DNA of 64,000 bases from Streptomyces sp. NBC_00271 (GTDB lineage Bacteria; Actinomycetota; Actinomycetes; Streptomycetales; Streptomycetaceae): NCBI RefSeq assembly GCF_036178845.1, contig NZ_CP108070.1, positions 9,238,001 through 9,302,000 on the forward strand, read 5' to 3'. The notes under the pieces were generated by a model. That model did not search any database. It was given only the letters and a program-made list of their open reading frames with translations, and was not told where the DNA came from. Positions 16,968 to 24,736 of this stretch are shown in pieces; within the stretch, counting starts at the first letter, position 1, and each line of letters starts with the position of its first letter. The position numbers and the translations under genes were made by a program.

Positions 16968-17183
16968 TTACTGGTGGACGTTGATGGCCTGCGAGGCGCC
17001 CGACGACGCGTCCGACCAGCTGGAGTGGTCGTTCAGGGCGGCCGACTGGTTGGAGGCGTCGATGTTCGCGACGTGCTTGGTCACGTTGACGGTCTTGCCG
17101 AAGCTGAACTTCAGCCGACCGAGGGCCTCGCGACCCGGCAGCAGCTCGGCGGTCTCGGTGTCGAGTTCACGGTTGTCCATCAT
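16968..17183 (-). CDS. Small paralogous peptide 2 (candidate precursor peptide)
   Basis: The 71-aa protein is the first gene of the operon and a paralogue of peptide 1, with roughly 70 per cent identical positions by eye over the aligned length. Conserved blocks are AELLPGREALGRLKFSFG, NVTKHVANI, SAALNDHSSWS and QAINV.Q; the variable positions are the first 10 residues and single residues between blocks (IDASNQ against ISAHNE, SDASSGAS against SVAESSAN). No Cys, no signal peptide. Translation starts at a double ATG (17183 or 17180) with GAGGGGGA 7 nt upstream. The promoter region contains several TGTCCAA-type sites, probably bound by the divergent Xre protein. Confidence 0.86.
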   Translation of the reverse strand: MMDNRELDTETAELLPGREALGRLKFSFGKTVNVTKHVANIDASNQSAALNDHSSWSDASSGASQAINVHQ

Positions 17184-17245
17184 GATCAATTCCCCCTCAG
17201 GGATGGGCATTTCCGATCGGACAGAGGCTGGTTCCCCCCAAACTC

Positions 17246-17286
17246 TGTCCAATCTGGTCGGACGTGCTGTCCAACGAGATTGGACA
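17246..17286. promoter_or_regulatory. Operator-like TGTCCAA inverted repeats between peptide operon and Xre gene
   Basis: TGTCCAA (17268-17274) and TTGGACA (17280-17286) form a perfect 7-bp inverted repeat with a 5-nt spacer. A second, degenerate copy 22 bp away (TGTCCAA 17246-17252 facing TCGGACG) has the same spacing. A further TCGGACA half-site lies near 17217. The region is the only promoter space for the peptide operon and the Xre regulator. Confidence 0.7.
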
Positions 17287-17413
17287 GTAGTAGCCCCGGA
17301 GCTCGCCGCGCAAGCGGTTCGGGAAAAGACTTCTGGGGCCGGAGCGAAGCCCCCCGTAGAATCGATCCCGCTTGGAAGAGTTCCGCCCGGCGGCGAGCAG
17401 GAAGTGACCATCG

Positions 17414-17809
17414 GTGGCCAACGCACTGCAGCAGATCATCAGAGATCGCCTCGACCGCGAAGGCTGGTCCTACGGCGAAGTGGCACGTCGGGGCGGCATT
17501 CCGCGCTCCACCGTCCACCACTTGGCCACGGCCGAGCGCGTGGTGCGCATGCCCCAGCCCAGCACGCTGGAAGGGCTGTCCAAGGGGCTTGGACTGTCGT
17601 TGGACACCGTGCGGCGGGCCGCCGCGGAGGCGTGCGGCATTCATGTCTACGCGGCCGACGCCCCGCCCGCCGAAGGCGCGCCCGGCGCGCCGGCCGACCC
17701 CGAGGTCGACCTGCTCATCGCCAGCGTCCAGCAACTCTCGGCCGACGACCGCCGCCATGTCGCCGCCCTGGTCCAGTCCTTGCTGGGCCGCGACGCACGA
17801 CGCGGCTAG
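17414..17809 (+). CDS. Xre/Cro family regulator of the peptide/M50 locus
   Basis: The 131-aa protein has an N-terminal helix-turn-helix (about 5-65): LQQIIRDRLDREGWSYGEVARRGGIPRSTVHHLAT, then STLEGLSKGLGLSLDTVRRAA, typical Cro/CI. The C-terminal half has a Pro/Ala linker and a helical segment (DLLIASVQQLSADDRRHVAALVQSLL) that may dimerise. It starts at GTG with AGGAAG upstream and is divergent from the two peptide genes across 230 bp that hold palindromic sites, so it most likely represses or activates that operon and itself. Confidence 0.88.
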   Translation: MANALQQIIRDRLDREGWSYGEVARRGGIPRSTVHHLATAERVVRMPQPSTLEGLSKGLGLSLDTVRRAAAEACGIHVYAADAPPAEGAPGAPADPEVDLLIASVQQLSADDRRHVAALVQSLLGRDARRG

Positions 17810-18246
17810 AGCCTGCCGGGGCGCGACACCGGGCGCCAGTGGCCGGGCCGCCGGGGTCGACGGGGCGCGGCGTGCGCGGTGGGTGGTGCGTCCGCGTCTA
17901 CGGGGGTGGCTTGCATTCGGGTGATGGGCGGCGGAGTCGCGTCGTAGGGGCGGGTGGACCTGGGCGGCGGCGGTGCTGCGGGGGTCTGCGTCGGATGTCG
18001 GAGCCCCACGTCAAGGGGACATTGACCTCGGTTCGGTCCGTACGGTTGCTCCGTCGGAGGCACCCCGGAGGCTTTGGCCCGGTCAAGGGCCGTACGGCGA
18101 AGACGCCCGTCCGAGTGCTCCGGTTCCGCTTCCCGGGGTTCCCGGTAAAAGAATCCAGAACGGCCGAAACCCCCAAGATCCACAGCTAGTCTCTCATTCT
18201 GCTCGGGGCACGTGAGCCGCACGACCCCTGTGTCACCCAGGGGGAC
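17810..18246. other. Gene-free stretch
   Basis: I see no supported gene in these 437 bases. Open frames on either strand are Arg/Pro-rich and lack ribosome sites. A possible promoter element is TAGTCT near 18187, ahead of the small downstream gene. The stretch could be remnant sequence, since a methyltransferase fragment follows soon after. Confidence 0.5.
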
Positions 18247-18248
18247 AT

Positions 18249-18509
18249 GTGCTGTTCGTGCACGGAGGACCCACCACCGCAGTGGTGCGGGGCAGTACAG
18301 GAGAGTCCGTCGTCCTCCTCTCCGGTGAGCTGCCCGACATACTGACCGAGGGCGCACTCACCGAACTCCTCGACCTCGCCGCGGCCGTCCTCGACGAGGA
18401 GGAGCTGAAACTCTTCCGGCGCTGCCTGGACGCCCTCGTCCGGGGCGAGGGCGGCACTCCGCGCCGCATCGAACTCGACGGCGTCGTACTGACCGTTTAC
18501 GAGGACTGA
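18249..18509 (+). CDS. Small acidic conserved-looking protein
   Basis: This 86-aa protein is not recognised. It starts at GTG (18249) with AGGGGGA about 4 nt upstream; a nested ATG two bases earlier is out of frame. It is strongly acidic, with a predicted helical middle (TELLDLAAAVLDEEELKLFRRCLDALV) and a short beta end (RRIELDGVVLTVYED). Codon use is normal for the region. The remnant of a DUF574-type methyltransferase follows directly, overlapping its stop codon. Confidence 0.6.
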   Translation: MLFVHGGPTTAVVRGSTGESVVLLSGELPDILTEGALTELLDLAAAVLDEEELKLFRRCLDALVRGEGGTPRRIELDGVVLTVYED

Positions 18510-18735
18510 TCCGGGCGTCCGGAACTACTGGATCGGCGGCCGGGACAACCACCCCGCCGACCAGGCGGTCGGCGAGCAGGTCGCCACGATGTTCCCGGTG
18601 ATCCGCGCCGTGGCCCGGTCCGACCGCGACTTCCTGGGGGGCGAGGGCAACGTCGCGGCCATGAGGTTCCGGAACGAGAACGCGACCCCGCCGATCATCC
18701 TCGCGCAGTACGGCGCCGTCGCCGTGAAACCCTGA
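18508..18735 (+). pseudogene. Remnant of a DUF574 (Methyltransf_19) SAM methyltransferase
   Basis: The reading frame 18508-18735 begins without a start codon and encodes NYWIGGRDNHPADQAVGEQ followed by PVIRAVARSDRDFL, the characteristic N-terminal block of DUF574 methyltransferases. It then jumps to a RNENATPPIILAQYGAVAVKP-like ending that resembles their C-terminus. The roughly 180 residues with the SAM site are missing, so this is an internal-deletion relic of a gene normally near 270 aa. In Streptomyces such genes often lie beside Xre/Scr1-type regulators. Confidence 0.7.
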
Positions 18736-18868
18736 CGGGACCGCTCGGGGCGGTCGGGTCCGGGCGGCGTGGTGACGTCCGTGGACGGCCTCCTGGCCCG
18801 GCCGTGCGGCGCCACGTAACGTGACACGACATGGAGACAGCCGCTGACCTGTGCCGGAAGGGTGTGTC

Positions 18869-19702
18869 GTGAAGATCCTCATCAGCGCCGACATGGAGGG
18901 CGCCACCGGGGTGACCTGGCCCGCCGACGTGTTGCCGGGGACCCCGCAGTGGGAGCGCTGCCGGCCGATGTTCACCTCGGACGTCAACGCCGCCGTCCTC
19001 GGCTTCTTCGACGGCGGCGCCGACGAGGTACTGATCAACGAGGCCCACTGGTCCATGCGCAATCTGTTGCTGGAGCAGCTCGACGACCGGGCCGAGATGA
19101 TCACCGGACGCCACAAGACACTGTCCATGGTGGAGGGCGTCCAGCACGGAGACGTCGACGGGATCGCGTTCGTCGGCTACCACACGGGCGCCGGCACGGA
19201 GGGCGTGCTCGCCCACACCTACCTCCCCAACTCGATCACCGGCGTGTGGGTGAACGACGTACGGGCCAGCGAGGGACTGCTCAACTCCCACGTCGTCGCC
19301 GAGTACGGGGTGCCCGTCGTGCTCGTCACCGGCGACGACCTGACCTGCGAGGACGCGCTCGGGTACGCGCCGGAGGCACTCAAGGTCGCCGTCAAGGACC
19401 ATGTGTCGCGGTACACGGCGGTCTGCCGCACACCGACCAGGACTGCCGCCGACATCCGGGCCGCGGCCAAGGCGGCGGCAGCCCTGGCGGTGCGCCAAGA
19501 ACCGCTGGCGTGCGGCCCGTTCACGGTGGAACTCGAATTCGACGCCGAACACCTGTCGATGGCGGCCACCGTCGTGCCGGGCGTGCGGCGCGTCGGAGAG
19601 CGCAAGGTGGTGTACACCAGCGACACCATGTACGAGGGCATTCGCACCTTCAAGGCGGTCACCACGATCGTCTCGGCCGCGGTGGAGGAGCAGTATGGCT
19701 GA
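18869..19702 (+). CDS. D-aminopeptidase, M55 family (DppA-like)
   Basis: The 277-aa protein begins MKILISADMEGATGV; Asp8 and Glu10 are the first zinc ligands of M55 peptidases. Further ligand regions are NEAHWSM (His), GYHTGAG (His) and the NSHVVAEYGVPVVLVTGDD block. DppA-type enzymes cleave D-Ala-containing dipeptides and tripeptides. The GTG at 18869 has GGAAGG 7 nt upstream and gives the family's exact N-terminus. It is the first gene of a four-peptidase operon and overlaps the next gene by 8 nt. Confidence 0.92.
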   Translation: MKILISADMEGATGVTWPADVLPGTPQWERCRPMFTSDVNAAVLGFFDGGADEVLINEAHWSMRNLLLEQLDDRAEMITGRHKTLSMVEGVQHGDVDGIAFVGYHTGAGTEGVLAHTYLPNSITGVWVNDVRASEGLLNSHVVAEYGVPVVLVTGDDLTCEDALGYAPEALKVAVKDHVSRYTAVCRTPTRTAADIRAAAKAAAALAVRQEPLACGPFTVELEFDAEHLSMAATVVPGVRRVGERKVVYTSDTMYEGIRTFKAVTTIVSAAVEEQYG

Positions 19703-21074
19703 GCAGAGAGCCATGAACGAGTGGGCTGTGGACGCACGGGCCACGGGCGAACGGGCCACGCACGAACGGGCCGTGGACGAGCAGGCGTTGGACGAGGTCG
19801 TACGGTTCACCTCCGATCTCATCCGCTTCGACACCACCAACCGGGGCGGCGGCGACTGCCAGGAGCGCCCCGCCGCCGAGTACGCCGCCGCGCGCCTCGC
19901 CGAAGCGGGCCTCGAACCCACACTGCTGGAGCGCACCAAGGGCCGTACGAACGTCGTCGCCCGTCTCGAAGGCACCGACCCGTCCGCCGACGCGCTGCTC
20001 GTCCACGGTCACCTCGACGTGGTGCCCGCGCAGGCCGACGACTGGAGCGTGCACCCGTTCTCCGGGGAGATCCGCGACGGGGTTGTGTGGGGCCGTGGCG
20101 CGGTAGACATGAAGAACATGGACGCGATGATCCTTGCGGTCGTACGCCTGTGGTCGCGCCTCGGCGTCAGGCCCCGGCGCGACCTGGTGATCGCGTTCAC
20201 GGCCGACGAGGAGGCGAGCGCGCAGGACGGCTCCGGGTTCCTCGCCGACCGGCATCCGGAGTTGTTCGAGGGCTGTACCGAGGGCGTCAGCGAGTCCGGG
20301 GCGTTCACCTTCCACGACGGCGCGGGCCGGGAGCTGTACCCGATCGCGGCGGGGGAGCGCGGCACCGGCTGGCTCAAGCTCACCGCGCGCGGGCGGGCGG
20401 GCCACGGCTCCAAGGTGAACCGGGCGAACGCGGTGACCCGGCTGGCCGGGGCGATCGCGCGGATCGGTGCGTACGAGTGGCCCCTCAGGCTCACTCCGAC
20501 CGTCCGCGCCGCTCTCACCGAACTCGCCACGCTGTACGGCGTCGACGCGGACCTGGACGACGTCGACGGGCTCCTCGACAAGCTCGGGCCCGCCGCCGCG
20601 CTCGTCGAGGCGACGGTCCGCAACAGCGCCAACCCGACCATGCTCAGCGCCGGTTACAAGGTCAACGTGATTCCGGGGGAGGCCGTCGCCCACGTGGACG
20701 GCCGCTATCTGCCGGGCGGCGAGGAGGAGTTCCGCACGACCCTCGACCAGCTCACCGGACCGGACGTGGAGTGGGAGTTCGACCACCACGAAGTGGCCCT
20801 CCAGTCGCCGGTGGACTCGCCGACGTACGCCAAGATGCGTGCCGCCGTCGAGGAGTTCGCGCCGGAGGGGCACGTGGTGCCGTACTGCATGTCGGGCGGT
20901 ACGGACGCCAAGCAGTTCTCGCGCCTCGGCATCACCGGCTACGGCTTCGCCCCGCTCAAGCTCCCCGAGGGCTTCGACTACCAGGCCCTCTTCCACGGAG
21001 TCGACGAACGCGTTCCCGTAGAGGCGCTGCACTTCGGTGTCCGCGTCCTCGACCGCTTCCTGCGTACGGCCTAG
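19695..21074 (+). CDS. M20/M25/M40 family metallopeptidase
   Basis: This 459-aa dinuclear zinc hydrolase shows LLVHGHLDVVP (ligand His106, Asp108), GRGAVDMKNMDA (bridging Asp138) and FTADEEASAQ (Glu172 general base, Glu173 ligand), then the RAGHGSKVNRANAV dimerisation-domain entry and a late SGGTDAKQFSRLGI ligand region. It probably removes N-terminal residues or splits dipeptides. The N-terminal 35 residues are an added segment of ERA/DEQA-type pentapeptide repeats from a 15-bp tandem DNA repeat. The ATG overlaps the M55 stop; GGAGG lies 6 nt upstream. Confidence 0.92.
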   Translation: MAEQRAMNEWAVDARATGERATHERAVDEQALDEVVRFTSDLIRFDTTNRGGGDCQERPAAEYAAARLAEAGLEPTLLERTKGRTNVVARLEGTDPSADALLVHGHLDVVPAQADDWSVHPFSGEIRDGVVWGRGAVDMKNMDAMILAVVRLWSRLGVRPRRDLVIAFTADEEASAQDGSGFLADRHPELFEGCTEGVSESGAFTFHDGAGRELYPIAAGERGTGWLKLTARGRAGHGSKVNRANAVTRLAGAIARIGAYEWPLRLTPTVRAALTELATLYGVDADLDDVDGLLDKLGPAAALVEATVRNSANPTMLSAGYKVNVIPGEAVAHVDGRYLPGGEEEFRTTLDQLTGPDVEWEFDHHEVALQSPVDSPTYAKMRAAVEEFAPEGHVVPYCMSGGTDAKQFSRLGITGYGFAPLKLPEGFDYQALFHGVDERVPVEALHFGVRVLDRFLRTA

Positions 21075-21084
21075 AGAGGACAGG

Positions 21085-23121
21085 ATGCAGAACCTGGCGT
21101 ACGGATCGTGGCCCTCGCCCATCGACGCGGCGCTCGCCGCCGCGCACGACGGGCTTCCCGAGTTCGTCGGCTTCGTCGGCGACGAGGCGTGGTGGACCGA
21201 GCCCCGGCCCGCGGAGGGCGGACGGCGCACGCTCGTACGCCGACGGGTCGACGGCACGGAGGAGCCGGTACTGCCGGCCCCCTGGAACGTGCGCAGCCGG
21301 GTCATCGAGTACGGCGGACAGCCCTGGGCCGGCGAGATGCGCCCCGAGGGGCCGTTCGTGGTGTTCGTGAACTTCGCCGACCAGCGACTCTACGCGTACG
21401 CGCCCGACGCCCCGGATGCGCGGCCCCGCCCGTTGACCCCCGTGTCCCCGGTGGGCGGCGGACTGCGCTGGGTGGACCCTCAGTTGCGCCCCGAACTGGG
21501 CGAAGTGTGGTGTGTGCTGGAGGAGTTCACCGGGGACGGACCCACCGACGTACGACGGGTCGTGGCCGCGGTGCCGCTCGACGGGTCGGCGGCGCAGGAC
21601 CGCGACGCGGTGCGCGAACTCAGCGACGGCAGCCACCGGTTCGTCACAGGACCCCGGCTCTCGCCCGACGGCGCGCAGGCGGCGTGGCTCGCCTGGGACC
21701 ACCCGCGCATGCCCTGGGACGGCACCGAACTGATCCTCGCCGACGTCACCGAGCACGGCACCCTGCGCGGCGCGCGGCCCGTCGCGGGCGGACCGGAGGA
21801 GTCGATCGCCCAGGCGGACTGGACCCCCGACGGCACCCTCCTGTACGCCAGTGACCGCACCGGCTGGTGGAACCTCTACCGGCTCGGGGAGGACACGCCG
21901 GTCTGCCCCCGGGAGGAGGAGTTCGGCGGGCCGCTGTGGAAGATCGGGTACCGCTGGTTCGCGCCGCTGGAGAACGGGCTCGTCGCCGTCGTGCACGGCC
22001 GGGGCGCCACCGCGCTCGGGATACTCGACCCGGAGACCGGCGAGGTCGTCGACGCGGCCGGCCCCTGGACCGAGTTCACCCCGACACTCGCGGTCCACGG
22101 CAGCCGGATCGTGGGCGTCGCCGCCAGCCCCCGCAGCGCGTACGAGGTCGTCGAACTGGACGCCCGCACCGGCCGCGCCCGGGTGATCGGCGCCGGCCAC
22201 GCCGACCCGGTGGACCCCGCGCACTACCCGGAGCCGCAGATCCGCACCTTCACCGGCCCCGCCGGGCGCGAGGTCCACGCCCACATCTACCCGCCGCACC
22301 ACCCCGACCACGTGGCACCCGGCGACGAACTGCCGCCCTACGTCGTGTGGGCGCACGGCGGACCCACCGGTCGGGCGCCCCTCGTCCTCGACCTGGAGAT
22401 CGCCTACTTCACCTCGCGCGGCATCGGCGTCGCCGAGGTCAACTACGGGGGATCGGCGGGGCACGGGCGGGAGTACCGCAACCGGCTGCGCGAGCAGTGG
22501 GGCGTCGTCGACGTCGAGGACTGCGCGGCCGTCGCGCTCGCCCTCGCCGAGGAGGGCACCGCCGACCGGCGCCGGCTCGCCATCCGCGGCGGCAGCGCGG
22601 GCGGCTGGACCGCCGCCGCCTCCCTGACCAGCACCGACGTCTACGCCTGCGGCACGATCCTCTATCCGGTCCTCGACCTCGGCGAATGGGGCTCGGGGGA
22701 GACCCACGACTTCGAGTCGCAGTACCTGGAGACGCTGATCGGGCCGATCGCCGAGGTGCCCGGCCGCTACGTGGAACGCTCGCCCACCGAGCGCGCCGAC
22801 CGCATCGCCGCGCCCTTCCTCCTCCTCCAGGGGCTGGACGACGTCATCTGTCCGCCCGCGCAGTGCGAACGGTTCCTGGCCAGGCTGGCCCGGTCGACCG
22901 GGCGACGCGTACCGCACGCCTACCTCACCTTCGAGGGAGAGGGGCACGGGTTCCGGCGGGCCGACACCATGGTGCGGGCCCTGGAGGCCGAACTCTCCCT
23001 GTACGCCCAGGTCTTCGGCCTGCGTCCGCCCGGCATCCCCACCCTGCGTCTCACCGCCCAGGAAGAGCCCGTCGCGGCGCCGACGGGATCCGCCCCACCG
23101 ATCGTGGAGTCCACCCAGTGA
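21085..23121 (+). CDS. Prolyl oligopeptidase family (S9) serine peptidase
   Basis: The 678-aa protein has an N-terminal beta-propeller-like region (SPDG repeats such as PRLSPDGAQAAWLAWDHP and DWTPDGTLLYASDRTGWWNLY) and a C-terminal alpha/beta hydrolase. The nucleophile is Ser504 in IRGGSAGGW, Asp lies in QGLDDVICPP and His in EGEGHGFRR. It should cut short peptides, acylaminoacyl- or dipeptidyl-type. Start at ATG 21085 with GAGAGGACAGG directly before it, 10 nt after the M20 stop. No signal peptide, so cytoplasmic. Third gene of the peptidase operon. Confidence 0.92.
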   Translation: MQNLAYGSWPSPIDAALAAAHDGLPEFVGFVGDEAWWTEPRPAEGGRRTLVRRRVDGTEEPVLPAPWNVRSRVIEYGGQPWAGEMRPEGPFVVFVNFADQRLYAYAPDAPDARPRPLTPVSPVGGGLRWVDPQLRPELGEVWCVLEEFTGDGPTDVRRVVAAVPLDGSAAQDRDAVRELSDGSHRFVTGPRLSPDGAQAAWLAWDHPRMPWDGTELILADVTEHGTLRGARPVAGGPEESIAQADWTPDGTLLYASDRTGWWNLYRLGEDTPVCPREEEFGGPLWKIGYRWFAPLENGLVAVVHGRGATALGILDPETGEVVDAAGPWTEFTPTLAVHGSRIVGVAASPRSAYEVVELDARTGRARVIGAGHADPVDPAHYPEPQIRTFTGPAGREVHAHIYPPHHPDHVAPGDELPPYVVWAHGGPTGRAPLVLDLEIAYFTSRGIGVAEVNYGGSAGHGREYRNRLREQWGVVDVEDCAAVALALAEEGTADRRRLAIRGGSAGGWTAAASLTSTDVYACGTILYPVLDLGEWGSGETHDFESQYLETLIGPIAEVPGRYVERSPTERADRIAAPFLLLQGLDDVICPPAQCERFLARLARSTGRRVPHAYLTFEGEGHGFRRADTMVRALEAELSLYAQVFGLRPPGIPTLRLTAQEEPVAAPTGSAPPIVESTQ

Positions 23122-24047
23122 AAGCCCTGACCCGTCCCGCCCGTCTCGCCCCCGGGGCCCGCGTCGCCGTCGTCGCTCCCAGCGGGCCCGTGGTCGAGGA
23201 ACGGCTGGCCGCGGGCCTCGACATCCTGCGCGGCTGGGACCTCGACCCCGTCGTGGCACCACATGTCCTGGACCGGCACCCCGAGTTCAGCTACCTCGCG
23301 GGCACCGACGCCGACCGGGCCGCCGACTTCCAGGCCGCCTGGTGCGACCCGGACGTGGCCGCGGTGCTCTGCGCCCGCGGCGGCTACGGCGTCCAGCGCA
23401 TGGTCGACCTCCTCGACTGGGACGCGATACGGGCCGCCGACCCCAAGGTGCTCCTCGGCTTCAGCGACATCACGGCACTGCACGAGGCGTTCGCCAACCG
23501 GGCGGGGCTGGCGACGCTGCACGGGCCGATGGTCGCCGCCGTCGACTTCGTCAAGAACGCGCGGGCACAGGAACACCTGCGCGCGACGCTCTTCGAACCG
23601 GAGACGGTACGGGTGATCGAATCCGGCGGGGACGCGGCACCGCTCGTGCCCGGCCGCGCCTCGGGTGTCCTGCTCGGCGGATGCCTGAGTATGCTCGCCG
23701 CCGACCTGGGCACCCCGCACGCCCGGACCTCCGCGCGCGGCGGCCTGCTCTGCCTGGAGGACGTGGGCGAGGAGACGTACCGCCTGGACCGGGCGCTCAC
23801 CCAACTCCTGCGGGCCGGCTGGCTGGACGGGGTCACCGGGATCCTGCTCGGCTCCTGGGCGCGCTGCTCGCCGTACGAGCACGTGCGGACGCTGCTCACC
23901 GACCGGCTCGGCGGGCTCGGGGTGCCGGTCGTCGAGGAGTTCGGATTCGGGCACGGCGAGGGCGCGTTGACGATTCCCTTCGGGGTACGGGCCGAACTCG
24001 ACGCGGACGCGGGGACCCTGACGCTGGAGGAGCCGGCGCTCACCTAG
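23118..24047 (+). CDS. LD-carboxypeptidase, S66 family (LdcA-like)
   Basis: The 309-aa protein matches S66: start block RVAVVAPSGPV, then AVLCARGGYGVQRMVDLLDW, the nucleophile region VLLGFSDITALHEA (Ser116), CLEDVGEETYRLDR (Glu) and FGFGHGEGALTIPFG (His). LdcA removes the terminal D-Ala from murein tetrapeptides during cell-wall recycling; some relatives cut microcin C-like compounds. The GTG start overlaps the S9 stop by 4 nt. Last peptidase of the operon; it supports a murein-peptide role for the whole unit. Confidence 0.9.
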   Translation: MKALTRPARLAPGARVAVVAPSGPVVEERLAAGLDILRGWDLDPVVAPHVLDRHPEFSYLAGTDADRAADFQAAWCDPDVAAVLCARGGYGVQRMVDLLDWDAIRAADPKVLLGFSDITALHEAFANRAGLATLHGPMVAAVDFVKNARAQEHLRATLFEPETVRVIESGGDAAPLVPGRASGVLLGGCLSMLAADLGTPHARTSARGGLLCLEDVGEETYRLDRALTQLLRAGWLDGVTGILLGSWARCSPYEHVRTLLTDRLGGLGVPVVEEFGFGHGEGALTIPFGVRAELDADAGTLTLEEPALT

Positions 24048-24085
24048 GACCTGGCGTGATGGCCGCCGTCGCGTACTGTGTCGGG

Positions 24086-24637
24086 ATGCCTGAGAACGCC
24101 TCCGTCTATCTTGCCGAGGGCCCCCGCGTCGGCATCCGGCACTTCACCCACGAGGACGGTCCCGAGTTCACCGCACGGGCCCGGGAGAGCAAGGCGCTGC
24201 ACCAGCCCTGGCTCTTCCCGCCCCGTAGCGTCGACGCCTACGCCGCCTACGCGGGGCGGCTCATCGAGGACCGTACGAAGGCCGGGTTCCTGGTCTGCGA
24301 ACGGGACAACGGGGCCATCGCCGGCTTCATCAACATCAACAACATCGTCGAGGGCGGTTTCCTGTGCGGGGCGCTGGGCTACGGCGCCTTCGCACACGCC
24401 ACGGGGCGCGGGCTGATGGCCGAGGGACTCGGGCTCGTGGTCCGGTACGCCTTCGGGGCGATGGGGCTGCACCGGCTGGAGATCAACGTCCAGCCCCGGA
24501 ACGCGGCCTCGATCGCCCTCGCCCGGCGCTGCGGATTCCGGCTCGAGGGGTTCTCGCCGGACTTCATCTACATCGACGGGGCGTGGCGCGACCACGAGCG
24601 ATGGGCGATCACCTCGGAGATGCTCCCGCCGAGCTGA
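24086..24637 (+). CDS. GNAT N-acetyltransferase, RimJ/RimL-like
   Basis: This 183-aa acetyltransferase shows VGIRHFTHEDGPEFTARARES at the N-terminus, GALGYGAFAHATGRGLMAEGLGLVVRYAF (motif A, RGLMAEGL acetyl-CoA loop) and RNAASIALARRCGFRLEGF (motif B), the order of RimJ/RimL ribosomal-protein acetyltransferases. The start at 24086 is preferred because TACTGT lies 7 nt upstream, a -10 for a leaderless mRNA. An in-frame ATG 27 nt earlier would read through that element. A short 38-bp gap separates it from the LD-carboxypeptidase gene. Confidence 0.86.
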   Translation: MPENASVYLAEGPRVGIRHFTHEDGPEFTARARESKALHQPWLFPPRSVDAYAAYAGRLIEDRTKAGFLVCERDNGAIAGFININNIVEGGFLCGALGYGAFAHATGRGLMAEGLGLVVRYAFGAMGLHRLEINVQPRNAASIALARRCGFRLEGFSPDFIYIDGAWRDHERWAITSEMLPPS

Positions 24638-24699
24638 ACCTCTCTTCGGCCTGAACCTCCCTTCGACCTGAACCTGCCTGCGAGCTGAACCCCCTGCGA
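24633..24699. repeat. 17-bp tandem repeats, four copies, starting at a stop codon
   Basis: Units of the type SCTGAACCTCCCTTCGA begin at 24633, 24650, 24667 and 24684; the last is degenerate. The TGA stop of the acetyltransferase gene lies in the first unit and each unit repeats CTGAACC. Confidence 0.8.
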
Positions 24700-24736
24700 C
24701 GAGGGCCTCTTGCGGGCGGACACGGCCGAGAGGCGC

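Noticed and set aside
24705..24734. Possible terminator between the convergent acetyltransferase and NmrA genes
   Set aside because: GCCTCT and AGAGGC can pair, but the stem is only 6 bp with an 18-nt loop.
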